A DNA stretch of 64,000 nt from Brachionus plicatilis (Eukaryota > Rotifera > Eurotatoria > Ploima > Brachionidae), in the NCBI GenBank assembly GCA_010279815.1, contig QEOQ01000192.1, positions 433,082 through 497,081 on the forward strand. Reading direction: 5' to 3'. The number at the start of each line of letters is the position of its first letter. Within the stretch, counting starts at the first letter, position 1. This document shows positions 35,990 through 47,760 of this stretch, in pieces. The position numbers and the translations under genes are program-made. The notes beneath the pieces are model-generated. The model ran no database searches. It was not told the DNA's origin and saw only the letters and a list, made by a program, of their open reading frames with translations.

Positions 35990-37140
35990 CATATATGGTA
36001 ACCTAGTCTAAAGGGGTTATGGGTTAATAGGGTGAACGAATTTGAAAAACCCCTATATCTCCTTCATTTTTAAAGCTACTACCTAAAAAAATATCTTGAT
36101 ATGTAGAACTCGAGGAGAGAAATCTAATGATATGTGTGAAATATTTAAAAAAAAATCGTTATATGCTTTTTTTTCTCTTAAAGTTCGACTACGCCTAATG
36201 AGGTGAAAAAGCCTCGAATTAGTGATTCGGGAGAAGGGTGCTTTAAGGCCCTAGGTAATACTTAAGCTCTAACCTATTTCGCTTGTTAGATTCAGCACAT
36301 GCTAAAGTATCTAAGAGAATTTTTTTAGAATTTTAGAAAATGTCCTTAGGGCTTCATCTAATGGGGTTTTTTTTAGGGCTTAAAAGGTTAAATAGATTTA
36401 ACCCAATTAGTCCAAATAAGATTCTAATTAACCCATTTAACCGAATAAGCAGTGACGATATTTTTTAATAATTAAAAAATTGTAAAATTATTTTCTCTCT
36501 CTCACTCTCAAAAAATTTTTTTTTTAAAGTCGAGTTTTTATTTCAAACATAAAAAAGCAAATTGTTTAAAAATAAGCTAAAAATGTCCCAGAAAAAAGAA
36601 ATTCAATCTAAAAAAAAAATTATACTGTACAAAATCTAAAATACACAATCAGTGATGTAAATAGTAATAAGCAAAATAAGAACAAGAAGAGGCCAAAAAT
36701 GCCAAAATAGCTAAAAAAGGAACTAGAAGAGGAAGAGGACGACCACGAAAGCTTGTTGAAAGCAAATTAACACCAGATTAAAATGATAACTTATCAGAAT
36801 CCGAAATATTGTGTAGCTCATGTGAAACAAAGATGGCTGAAGAGAAAGAAAACACGCCAAAATGGTTATCTTGTGAAAAGTGCTCAAATTGGGTTTGTTC
36901 TAGTTGTTTGTCAAAAGAATTTAAAAAAAAAACAAAAAAAGAATTTTTATGTGATGATTGTAAAGATTAACTTTTAAAACTTAATTTAAAACTCACCTTT
37001 GTTCTGTTTCGAATAAATTAAATTAAATGAATTAAATAATTTTATTAAAAAATTCAAAAAATTTTCTTCCTAAATGTCAAATGGGTTAAAAGGGTTAAAA
37101 TTCTTTTTTTGGGGTTAAATTTCGGGCTAATTGTATTTAG
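35990..37140 (+). mobile_element. Decayed DNA transposon around an AT-hook/PHD fragment
   Basis: Words such as GGGTTAAAAGGGTTAAA at about 37084-37100 recur inverted around 36400-36440 (TTTAACCC, AACCCATTTAACC) and near 36020. This suggests terminal or subterminal repeats on both sides of the small ORF. The ends were not fixed. Between 35830 and 37900 there is no intact gene. Confidence 0.4.
36701..36970 (+). pseudogene. AT-hook plus PHD-like zinc finger C-terminus
   Basis: The frame reads TRRGRGRPRK (an AT-hook), then a TAA at 36779-36781. After that comes a Cys-rich block ILCSSCETKM ... WLSCEKCSNWVCSSC ... FLCDDCKD-stop, with CxxC pairs spaced as in PHD or RING-like fingers. This AT-hook/finger tail is known from C-termini of pogo/jerky-type transposases of invertebrates, but no DDE domain is left. 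The in-frame stop makes it a pseudogene. Confidence 0.5.
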
Positions 37141-37938
37141 TTGAACGCCTTTTTAAATTTATATATTTATTTACGACTAATTTCATGTTATTCATCAACA
37201 ATTATTTTGAGGTAATATATATTGGAGTAAAACACGGTAGTTGTTGATCAAATAATTTAAAACTGATCTTTTCTTAATCACTGAGAAATCTGTATATAAA
37301 AAAAATCATACTATTTTAATATACTTATTAATTATAAAATTCAGTAATTGACAAAATTTTTCGCTTAAATTTTTTTTTAAGTATTTTTGAAACTTTTTGA
37401 ATTTAACTTTTTATTATGTTTCTTAATTATTCGATGATTTATATTTCTATTACAAAATTTTACCAAAAATTGTGTAATTTTACGTAAAATTAAGTAAGAA
37501 ACGTTAAGAAAGTTGAATTTTTTAAAAATTTTTCATAAAAAAATTAATTAAATATTTTGGAAAAGAAGCCAATTTTACATTTTTCTAAACAAAATCCTCA
37601 TTTTTGTGGCCATAAGCATTTTAGAACGATTTTACTAAAATTATAAACCCAATTTTTAGTTAACCAAATTTTGAATAACCAGATTTTTGGTTAACCAAAC
37701 CTAGCATAACCAACATCAATAATTTTTTAAGACAATAAAAGAAAAACAGATTTTTTAGTATTTATTATTTAAACACAAAATTAAAAAAATTCAAATTTAA
37801 AAATATTTAAATAAAGTTAAAATTTTTTTAATGATTAAATTAATTTAGTGAATTTTATTTAATTTTCTAATTATTTATTAAATCTTGTGTTTGAATAGAG
37901 CTGCCCTTGAAATAAAAAAATTAACTAACCTATTCCAA

Positions 37939-39569
37939 TTAATTCTTATAAACCAATTTAACTGCAATTATCTTTGGCTTTTTTTTAATGCTTTTTCTGC
38001 AGTAAAATTCACTCAAATCAATGATCAGTAGTAGAAGAAAAAAAAATATTAAAACTAAAATGGCAATAATTGTTGAAGTAGTGACCACAAACTTTTGAAT
38101 TTTTTTCTCTCTTGACTCTATTTCACATTTTTCACCACTGTATTGATAAAAGCACTTACATTTTGGCAAATCGTTTTCATCATTACAATATCCATGTAAC
38201 GAGCATGTTTCATTTGAACAAACGTCTTTTTTTGTCTGACAATTTTTTCCTTCATAAAGATGCGTACAATTACACTGATAAGTAGATTTTTCCAAGTCTT
38301 CAATACACAAACCTCTGTTTAGGCATGGATTTGAAGAACATGGTTTTAAATTTAATTGACAAGCTGAACCACCATAATGTGCTACGCATGAACAGAAATA
38401 TTTTAGATTATTTTTTTTGCATGTTCCTTGGTTCGAACAATTACCAAGACAGTCAGTTAGATCAGCTGATGAGCTTAGAGAATATAAAACTTCTTCTATT
38501 GTCATATCTTCAATGCTCAGTGTTGTGTTGGCTGAAATAGAATAATTTGGGTACAAAACTGGAAATTTTTCTGCATTTTCAGGAGAAATAGATTTAATTG
38601 AGTTAACAATTTTACTATGCTGATTCAAATAGATAGAATTAAGACTATTGCTTCTAAAATTTAAAGCTACAATTGATCCATTACTCAATCCACATGCCAC
38701 ATAGGAATTACTAATTTTTTCAAGACTCCAAATTGATTCACCATTAAAATTTCCTTTGATTTTCACAATGTTTGAATTATCCCAAAATATCAATTTTGAA
38801 AAGTTTGTACCTAATATAAATTTATTAATTTCGCTATTCAAATTTAATAAAGATAATATTGTTCCATTTTCTGTATCAGCATAAATAGTTTCATTAATTG
38901 TATTCATATTAAAGTTATAAACAAATATTAATCCATCATTTGAACCGCAAAAAATTTTACTTTCATCCATAACCTCTATTGAATAGATTGATGAATTTAT
39001 TGAAATGGTTTTGATTTCATTCAGAGACATATTCCATAACTTGAGACTTCCATCTAGCGAAGAAGTGACTATGTGACTATTAAAAACTTTCAGGCCTGTA
39101 ATAATTTCTGTATGATTTGTGTAGCAGCTTTCCAGAGCAGTTTTTTCATTAAGCATAAAATGATATAATGAAGAATTCATTGATGCGATTAAAAAATTTG
39201 ATTCATTTAGTTTTAGTATTTTAATTACCCCGTTTCCGATGTTAAAAGAATAGCTTAACTTAAAGGAACTCAAATTCCAAACTTTTATAACCCCGTCTAA
39301 TGATCCAGAAATTAATATCTCTTGCGATATTAATTCGATACTTTTAACAGGCTCATTGTGTTGCCCCAGTTCAATGTGATCAACCATTTTGTTCCATAAA
39401 ATAATTTTCTTGTCATCTGAGCAGCTGACAAAATCTAAATAATTTAATATGAAATTTTTTAAACGGAAAGAAATTTTTTTTTACATCCTTCTTTATCATC
39501 TTCGGTTTGATTTACAGCATAAGAAAGTTTCATCAATATTTTAAAAACGATTAAAATTTTTATTTTCAT
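37939..39569 (-). CDS. Secreted-type WD40/EGF single-pass membrane protein
   Basis: Exon 1 is 39569-39485 and exon 2 is 39434-37939, joined in phase 1 (GGA T|AT), giving 526 residues. Exon 1 encodes a likely signal peptide (MKIKILIVFKILMKLSYA). Residues about 30-315 form some seven WD40-like blades (FVSCSDDKKIILW, LISGSLDGVIKVW, IVTSSLDGSLKLW). Three EGF modules follow at about 358-466 (CSNQGTC, CLNRGLC, CSLHGYC with their paired cysteines). A transmembrane helix lies at about 479-502 and a short basic cytoplasmic tail ends VKLVYKN. N-glycosylation sequons are frequent throughout the propeller, as expected for an extracellular domain. I do not recognise an orthologue. It may be a cell-surface receptor or adhesion protein. 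Confidence 0.8.
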
Positions 39570-41879
39570 GGTACTTTTTTTTTCGAAATTTTTTTAAGTT
39601 TTAATTTTCTTCCTATTTAAATTAGTTTAAATATTGAGCCGAGAACAAATAGAAGCTGTAAGTTTTTTTTACCATTTTGACAAAGCCTAGTTTAATTTAA
39701 ATTTATTTTTTGTTCAAAACAAACAATGTTCTCATTTAATATTTAATAAAAAAATAATGAGACAAAATTTTCAAATCATTTCAAAATTGAACTTTTCTGT
39801 CTAATTATTTTTAACTAAGCTGAGCTGAAGAGGTGGCAGTAAAAAAAATAAATAATTAAAAGTAGCATATCATAAAATTTTAAAATCTAATTTGAAATTT
39901 TATTTTTTGCTTGGATTTTCTCGTTTAGTTTTTTCATGGAAATTAAATCCAATAAAGTAAATTTTAAACTGTTTTCTTTGAATAAAAAAATTTTTCGAAT
40001 AAATTGATTTAAGGAAAATTTAATATCACTTTATTTAGACTTAGTAAAAAAAAAACACAAATTTAATATAAAAAAATATTTAGTAAATATTTATTCTTTT
40101 GACGCCTATTTAAAATAAAATAATTAAAACAACAAATTTTTTTTCAATTGATACAATTTAGGAACGTTTTTGAAATCTTTATTTTGATGGTTTTATTTTA
40201 GATTGTTCTTTCCATTCATTCTAATAAATTGATGTTAAAAAAATAGAGGTATTTCAAAATTCAACACTTCGGTTTGTTTCTAAATCAAAATATGATATTT
40301 CATCAAAAATTTTTCATCACGAATCCTTTAATAAACTTAAACTACTAACATTCTCTTTTAGTTGAGTGATAGATATGTAAGCACATGACTATATCTTTCT
40401 TATCCAGCACTGGATCAAACTGGAGGAATACAAAGCATGTTTCGAATCATGATTTATCCAGTACCCAAGCTTTCTATTTAACTATCATTAATTATAAAAA
40501 TAAAAAAAAAATTTTAAATTTCAAAAATATATAAAATAAAAATTTGATCTCATTGCAATATTACAGTGGTGCTAAGATAACTATAATCTGATAAATTTAC
40601 GTATTTCAAAAATAAAATTTCAAAAATCAAAATTCATCATTGCATTTATTCAAAAAAGAAATTAAAAAAACAGATTCAAAAAAATCAAAAGTAAGCAGAT
40701 AAAATCAAGCAAAAAGAGTAAAAATCGTAAAAAAAGTGATTCTTTAATCAAAACATAAATGTTTTATTGTTAATTCTGTGATAGAATTTGCGAATTTAAA
40801 TGGCATGTGCAAATCTGGTAAGATTTTGAACTCCTTGAATTTTAGCTAATACTTTTGCAAAAAGCCCACAATTGCTAAGATTACGTTATTTGACGTAATT
40901 TTACGCAAAATTAATTAGTCAACTTTTTTAGTAAAAATGTTTACGACCTAAAAAAATGTTTTTTTTTGGCAAAAAAATAAAAAGTGTTTTCAAATTAAAA
41001 TTGATCCTAATTTTTGAATCAATTTAAATTTAACTCATTGAATTAAATAAAATAAGAAATTAAAGTTCAAATTTCTTTTTAAAGTTACCTTAAAACAATA
41101 AAAATTTAGATGATAATTAATTAATTTTATAATGGTCAAAATTATACGACAAAATGTGTTATCTTACGTAATTAGAAATGGTTCGCAGTTATTGGAACCA
41201 TTTTACTAAAGTAGAATGATTTTCCGTCAATTAATTTTTCAAAAAATATTCTATAGAGAATGGGAAACTAAAAAATCATTCGGCAGTCGAGCTTTCCGGA
41301 ATATTAAAAATCGGAATTATAAGGTTAGACTGTATTTGGATGAATCTATAGGCTAGGGGTAGTCGACCGGTTAAACCGGTTTTTAAAAACCAGTTAAAAT
41401 TTATAACCGGTTGTCGAAACCGAAACCGCTTTGTTGTATTTTTTCTAATATTTTTTATTAATTTGATTTTTAATTAATCCAAAAATGACGAATTTTTGTT
41501 CAATTTGTATTTTAAATTCACAACACCATCTCTTCCATTGAAACTTTTCTATGAAAATGATTCTAGGAAATGATTATTTTATAGTTATTTTATATTTATA
41601 ATTATTTATTTAAAAAATTTAATGAATGTTCGCCCGGTCTAATTAATAGAAGCTACAACAGTCAACCAATTTAATAACAAATATGACGCCTTTAAGTCTA
41701 GTGCAACGAGTTCTCTAATCGATTATTACGGTGCCATAGACTTTTGATTATTATTTTTGGTTAGAGTTTGCTGTAGTTCACTTGAAATTTTTAATTTGTT
41801 ATTGAATTTGAGTCTTTTTCAAATATTCTGCACTTTTAAAAAAAAATATATCTCTTTTTTTATACTTCTATAAAATATT
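39570..41879. other. Intergenic region with repeat relics
   Basis: No gene was seen. Patches that stand out are 40360-40490 (GC-richer, CCAGCACTGGATCAAACTGG, no sustained frame), an ACGTAATTTTACG-type MITE relic at about 40885-40910, and a GGGGTAGTCGACCGGTTAAA segment with nested ACCGGTT inverted words at 41355-41430. A fragment related to the foldback family of 28994-29356 lies at about 41485-41525. Confidence 0.5.
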
Positions 41880-42915
41880 TGGGAGTATCTTAAAATAGCA
41901 ATGATTAAAATAGCACATTTAAATTAGCAAAAAATAGCAATTTGGTTTTGTTTCATCAATTAAAATAGCAAGAATAAAATAGCAAGAAAATTTTATTATA
42001 ATATAATTTTATTTTATTTTTATTTTAATTTAATCTTGCTATTTTAAACGTGCTAATTTTTTTTTACTATTTTAAGTGTTCAACCAAATTAGCAAGAATA
42101 AAATAGCAAGAACTGACAAAAAAAATTAATATAGATTTAACTTATTTAGATGGACGAATTTATTGATTGCTTCAATAACCTTAATATCGAGCATGGCTTT
42201 GTTACACTTTCCCAGAAAAATAAACCACTACTTTCTTACAAAGGTCATTTTTTTCGTTTAAAAGAATTGAAAAAAAATTTTTTTCTAAAACTTCCATTGG
42301 TTTTGGCATTTTGTCCATCACATGATGTTGAAACTAATTTCAACATCATAAAGAAAAAATTAGACCCAGAAGATCCAAATACTTCTAAAATAGAAGAGTT
42401 TTATACTTATTTAGAGGAAACTTATGTTGGTAGCTCTAAAATGGTGAAAGCAAGTAGCAGAAGAAATATGAGAATGATTAAACAGCGATCTGAACCAATG
42501 TTTGAGAAAATACTTTGGAACCTACATCACCGAGTTCATGAGTGTATTCCACGTACTAATAATTTTGTCGAGGCCTGGCATAAGAATGTTAAGCTTGATA
42601 AGAGATTGAAAAATATTATCAGTCAATATAAAAAGGATAATTTTGAACAATTTTATGATAGTATGACTCTTATTCTTGAATATTAATTAACTTTTTTTGG
42701 ATTGAACAAAAATTATTAAATTAGTAATAAATTTTACAGGTAAAAATTTCGACCTGGCTATTTTATTCTTGCTATTTTAAACGTGCTAATTTTTTTTGAT
42801 ACCCAAAATTTACAGGTAAAGATTTCGACCTGGCTATTTTATTCTTGCTATTTTAAATGTGCTAATTTTTTTTTTGCTATTTTAAATGTGCTTATTTATT
42901 ACCTGCTCTTATAGT
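41880..42915 (+). mobile_element. Internally deleted MULE with iteron-rich ends
   Basis: The ORF 42150-42686 is flanked by inverted arrays of the words AAAATAGCAAGAATAAAATAGC, TTAGCACATTTAAA and their complements. The left side is about 41890-42115. The right side has two tandem copies of a unit of about 68 bases (TTTACAGGTAAAAATTTCGA ... GTGCTAATTTTTTT) at about 42730-42870. Repeated words in inverted ends are typical transposase-binding sites. The outer tips and target duplication could not be fixed. Confidence 0.65.
42150..42686 (+). pseudogene. MULE transposase fused by deletion to a FLYWCH start
   Basis: The N-terminus (GFVTLSQKNKPLLSYKGHFF) looks like the first strand of a FLYWCH zinc finger, often found at the front of MULE transposases. 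It breaks off before the conserved W-C and H residues. The frame then continues directly as LPLVLAFCPSHDVETNF and ECIPRTNNFVEAWHKNVK, typical of the region after the MULE DDE domain. The catalytic core is therefore deleted, while the 178-codon frame stays open. It might encode a truncated DNA-binding protein, but a dead remnant is more likely. Confidence 0.6.
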
Positions 42916-43490
42916 ACAGAGCCAAAATATTTATAATAGGCAATTTTTTCATAAAAAGATATTAATGTTTTAAAATTGTTATTTAATCTATAAAATTTGA
43001 GGAAGCTTTTTTAAAAAAAGTAAACACAAAACCATGTTTTTTATAATTTAATAAATTTTTTTCGTTCAATTTTTGCAATTACAGTTTTCTGCAAATTTTC
43101 GTGATACTTCAATTATCGGTTCAGTTTAAAACCAGATCTTTCATTTGGCAAAACTGATTAATTCTTATAAATTTTTCATATTAAAATTTAAATTCCTTTT
43201 TGAAGAAAACACTTTGATTGCAATTCTAATTTTTAATTCATGAAATTAAATTCTAATTCTAAATTTATTGATTTGGATTTAAATTATTAATATTTCCAAC
43301 ATTTTTTTCTAGGAATACATAGTCTTAGTTTTAAAACAATATAAATTTTTTAAAATAAATAAATAACTTAAAAATAAAATTTTTAAAATAAAACAATCAT
43401 TAACTTTTTTAACAAAATTTACTCAACTCAACAAAATTTAACTTTAATAATTAAAAAAAATCATTTAAAAGCTTTATAAAAGCTTTATAA
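42916..43490. other. AT-rich spacer before NUDT2
   Basis: Nothing coding was recognised. This is the 3' flank of the minus-strand NUDT2 gene. Confidence 0.5.
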
Positions 43491-44234
<744 letters not shown>

Positions 44235-47200
44235 ATGAAGCTTTTGAGGCTTTTGGAATGGCGTGGTACAACCAAACATCGGTACTCAACGCAGACTAGC
44301 AAACAAATATTGTTGTTAAAATACGAAAACCTCAAGAACAAATGCCTCAAAATCGAGGCTTTTGATGAAAAAATAAATCCCAAAGGAGTCTTCACAAACA
44401 ACGAAATTTGCCTGCAGGACATTGATGTGTACGGATTTGATTATGATTACACCTTGGCTTACTACAATGTGTCTCTGTACCGGCTCATATTCGACTTGGC
44501 CAAAGACTATCTAATAGTCCACCACAAATACCCAGCTGGCCTCAAGAACGTAGACTATTTGCCCCATTTTCCCATCCGAGGTCTCCATTTGGACATCAAA
44601 AAAGGCTGGCTCATGAAAATCGATTCCTACCATAACCTGCAACTGGGCACTGTGTACCACGGCATGAACGAAATATCCAATTTTGAAGTGATCAAGAATT
44701 ATGGTGGGCGCAGATTTAATGTAGAAGACATTGGTTTCTCTCAGTCAAGTCCCAATTTTCACCATTTTGTGGACTTGTTTTGCCTGCCTCAAATCTGCTT
44801 ACTGGCCTGCACTTTCCAGTACATGCTAGACAAAGGCATCAAGTATCAGCCTGAATACATATTTCAAGATGTGCATGACTCGGTGAATTCTATTCACAGG
44901 AATTTCAGCCTGCATCGAAGCATAGTTCAGTCCATTGATGACTACTTGCTGCCGATTAGGGACGAAAACTCCAAATTGAAAGAGTTTTTGTCCCGGTTAC
45001 AAAAAAATGGAAAAAAAGTGTTCCTAATTACCAATTCGCCTTTCTGGTTTGTTAATTTTGGAATGCAGTCTTTGTGCGGAGAAGACTGGAGCAAAATGTT
45101 TGATCTCATCATTTGTAGTGCCAGGAAGCCTCAGTTTTTCAATAGTCGGTCCAAGCCCTTCCGCAGATTTAATATAAAAGTAAGTTTTTTTTTTGATGAA
45201 TGAATAAATTCTAGCTAAAAAGAAAAATTAAAAAAATTTAACTTTTCAAATCAGTTTAAATCTCAAATTTTTTTAATTAAGCATTTAAGATTTTAATTTA
45301 GGTTCATGTGCTGATTTAAAAAAAAACAATTTAGTGTTCAAATTGAATTAAAGATTAATTTTTCAAGTATTTTTTGGTATTGTTCATGAATTTAAAGATT
45401 TTAACAAAAGAATACATCAAGAATACTTCAATAAAATGTATTTTCCAATGACTTAAATTTTCACTTAAAAACATGTCTAATTAAACTCTAATTCTTCTAA
45501 ATTTTAATTAGTTATCTTATATTAAAATTAAAAATATCCAATTAAAATAAATTAAAAACATAGCTACCTATTAAACTTTAAATGGATCGTGCTGCATGCC
45601 TCAAATGTTTATCATGATCTATTAAATTTTGATTTTTTATAGGTAACAGAGTTAAAATTAGAATTAAAGGAGCAAAGATTTTTATAAAGTTAAATTATGG
45701 TTTACATTCAAAATTTAAAAAAAAAAGGTTATTCTTTTTTAACAAAAAATAGACATTCAATTCAGTCACAATTTTTTGATTTTAAATAAACGAATTTATT
45801 AAAGAATAATAAAAAAATACAAAATGATTCGAGATACAGTAAATAATGTAAATTATTTGATTTTTTAAATTTTTTAAAATTTTTTTTAAAAAAACTTATT
45901 AAAAAATCATTCAAAATTGTTATAAGATGTGAATTATTTTTTTCTTCATAAGTTTCGCAATGATCCCTTCTACAACATTTTTAGAGCTGCTTTAAGAAAA
46001 TAATCTTTGTTTTTTTTCTTAAATTAATATATATTCAATATAAATTCTTAGTTAGAAATGTTGTGAAATTCTCTTTAAAAAAAGGGGGGTCTATTTGGGA
46101 TCGGTGAGGTTTCTAAAAATATAAAAAATGTAATTTTCGGAAAAAAAATTATAGTAGAAAATTGAATTTATTTTCAAAAAGGAAAGCAAATTTCAAACTT
46201 CATGGTATGTTTAAATTCTTGAAAATATATTTCTCTTAAATTTTCAAAGAAGGGTGATGATTTTTTGGTAGGATCCGACGAAACTTCTTGTTTTAAATGG
46301 AAGAAAAAATGGGAAAAAACTTTTTTTTTGAATCTTTTATTTAATTTATTTATTTAAAAGAAAAAAATTTTCGAACTGAAGAAATCCTTTGAAAACCCAC
46401 ACTTTCTTTTAGTTAAGGAAATACGGTTTTAATAACTGCATTAGCTAGCTCAGCTTTTTGATAAAAAATCTAAAAATTAAACATTATTTTTTGTAGCTTG
46501 ATTTTTAAAATAACATAAATTTTTATTTATTTTTTTTTCACAAACCATTAATGATAGATTTGCAATTAGCTTTTATTTTAAAATATTATTATTTTTGAAA
46601 AAATTTCAATTAAAAAATCAAATTGTAACAATTACTACTTTAAATTCATTGAACTATTTTTGATAGATTTATTGGAAAAAAAATTTATTTAAATTATATA
46701 AAATTAATAATTTTTCTTCACTGTTTACTAATATTAGTCTAGGTTCAAGCACAGCGTTACTATGGATTATTATTTTAAATAAATTTTTTCATAAATTTTA
46801 ATTTTAATTCATTATTTTACTTTTTGAAAGACCAATTCAAAATCATGGGATACAGTGAGTGAATTGAACCGACATGAGGTTTACTACGAAGGAAACTTTT
46901 ACCAAATGCTCAAAGCAACCGGATGGCAGTCTAACAAGTGTTTATACTTTGGAGATCACATCTATGGTGATTTGGAGCAGCCATTTTTAAAGTTTGGTCT
47001 GCGCACCGGTGCCATAATAAACGAAGTAGAACATGAGGTCAAGGTGCTAAACTCAGTTGATTACCAGCGTACAGTGGCATGGCTGAACAATCTAGAAGAT
47101 TTGCTTGAGCAGTCCATGTTTTTGACAGACTCTTCTTGGGACGGTTTGCCCAACATTCAAGAAATCAGAGCATTTTGGCTGCAAGAAAGGGACGATCTAA

Positions 47201-47409
47201 GACTGAAAATAAAACAATCTTTTAACCCGTATTTTGGCTCAATTTTCCGCGCTAACAATAATCCATCATTCTTTTCCAGACGCCTCAGCCGCTTCGCTGA
47301 CATCTACACATCGAATGTATCCAATTTGCTCAATTATCCCATTGATTCTCACTTTATACCACGCCGAATAGATCTTGCCCACGAACAGTCAATTAATGTT
47401 GTTCTTTAG
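44235..47409 (+). CDS. 5'-nucleotidase domain-containing protein, NT5DC2/3 type
   Basis: Exon 1 is 44235-45179 and exon 2 is 46831-47409 (phase 0), giving 507 residues with an intron of about 1.65 kb. This is a HAD-superfamily member of the cytosolic-IMP-nucleotidase-like NT5DC group, whose substrates are not well known. HAD motif I is at about 68-73 (FDYDYT, with the nucleophile Asp). Motif II is LITNSPFW in exon 1, and motif IV is YFGDHIYGD near 354-362. The C-terminal block FGSIFRANNNPSFFSRRLSRFADIY-type sequence is diagnostic of NT5DC2/3. The N-terminus (MKLLRLLEWRGTTKHRYSTQ) is basic, like a mitochondrial targeting sequence. The first ATG was chosen; the upstream open codons lack an ATG. 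It is 51 bases from the acylphosphatase. Confidence 0.93.
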
Positions 47410-47460
47410 AGTTCTGGTGTATCTCAACAATTTTTATTTATTTTTTTTAGATTAATAATT
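47410..47460 (+). promoter_or_regulatory. Possible trans-splice acceptor between two genes
   Basis: Only 51 bases separate the NT5DC stop from the acylphosphatase ATG. The spacer holds TTATTTTTTTTAG at 47438-47450, ten bases before the ATG. That is a good splice acceptor with no local donor for it. No AATAAA is present. This is the layout of an operon gene junction in animals that use spliced leaders; an ordinary upstream 5' UTR intron is the alternative. Confidence 0.45.
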
Positions 47461-47760
47461 ATGGAAGCTGCTAAAAAATTAATGAGTTTAGATTACGAAA
47501 TTTTTGGCAAGGTACAAGGTGTTTTTTTTCGAAAGTATACTCAGCAAGAAGGAAAAAAATTGTCTCTGGTTGGCTGGGTCATGAACACACCGAAAGGGAC
47601 AGTTGTTGGCCAAGTGCAAGGCAGAGAAGACGCTGTCAAAAAAATGAAAGATTGGTTGCAGAAAAGTGGCTCGCCAAAATCAAGAATCGACAAGGCTGAG
47701 TTCAAAAATGAACACTTTCTTGATCAATTAGAATTTAGTACTTTCGATGTGCGCAAATAA
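47461..47760 (+). CDS. Acylphosphatase
   Basis: This intronless ORF of 99 residues is the full usual length. The enzyme hydrolyses carboxyl-phosphate bonds of small acylphosphates. The catalytic pair is present: Arg24 in GKVQGVFFRKYTQ and Asn42 in VGWVMNTPKGTVVG. The SPKSRIDKAEF block is as in the animal ACYP1/ACYP2 types. The choice between ACYP1 and ACYP2 is not safe in an invertebrate. It is transcribed in the same direction as, and right behind, the NT5DC gene. An AATAAA follows 82 bases after the stop. Confidence 0.95.
   Translation: MEAAKKLMSLDYEIFGKVQGVFFRKYTQQEGKKLSLVGWVMNTPKGTVVGQVQGREDAVKKMKDWLQKSGSPKSRIDKAEFKNEHFLDQLEFSTFDVRK

Noticed and set aside
38440..38450. GGTTCGAAC, resembling a tRNA B-box
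   Set aside because: It lies inside the EGF-coding exon and no cloverleaf can be drawn around it.
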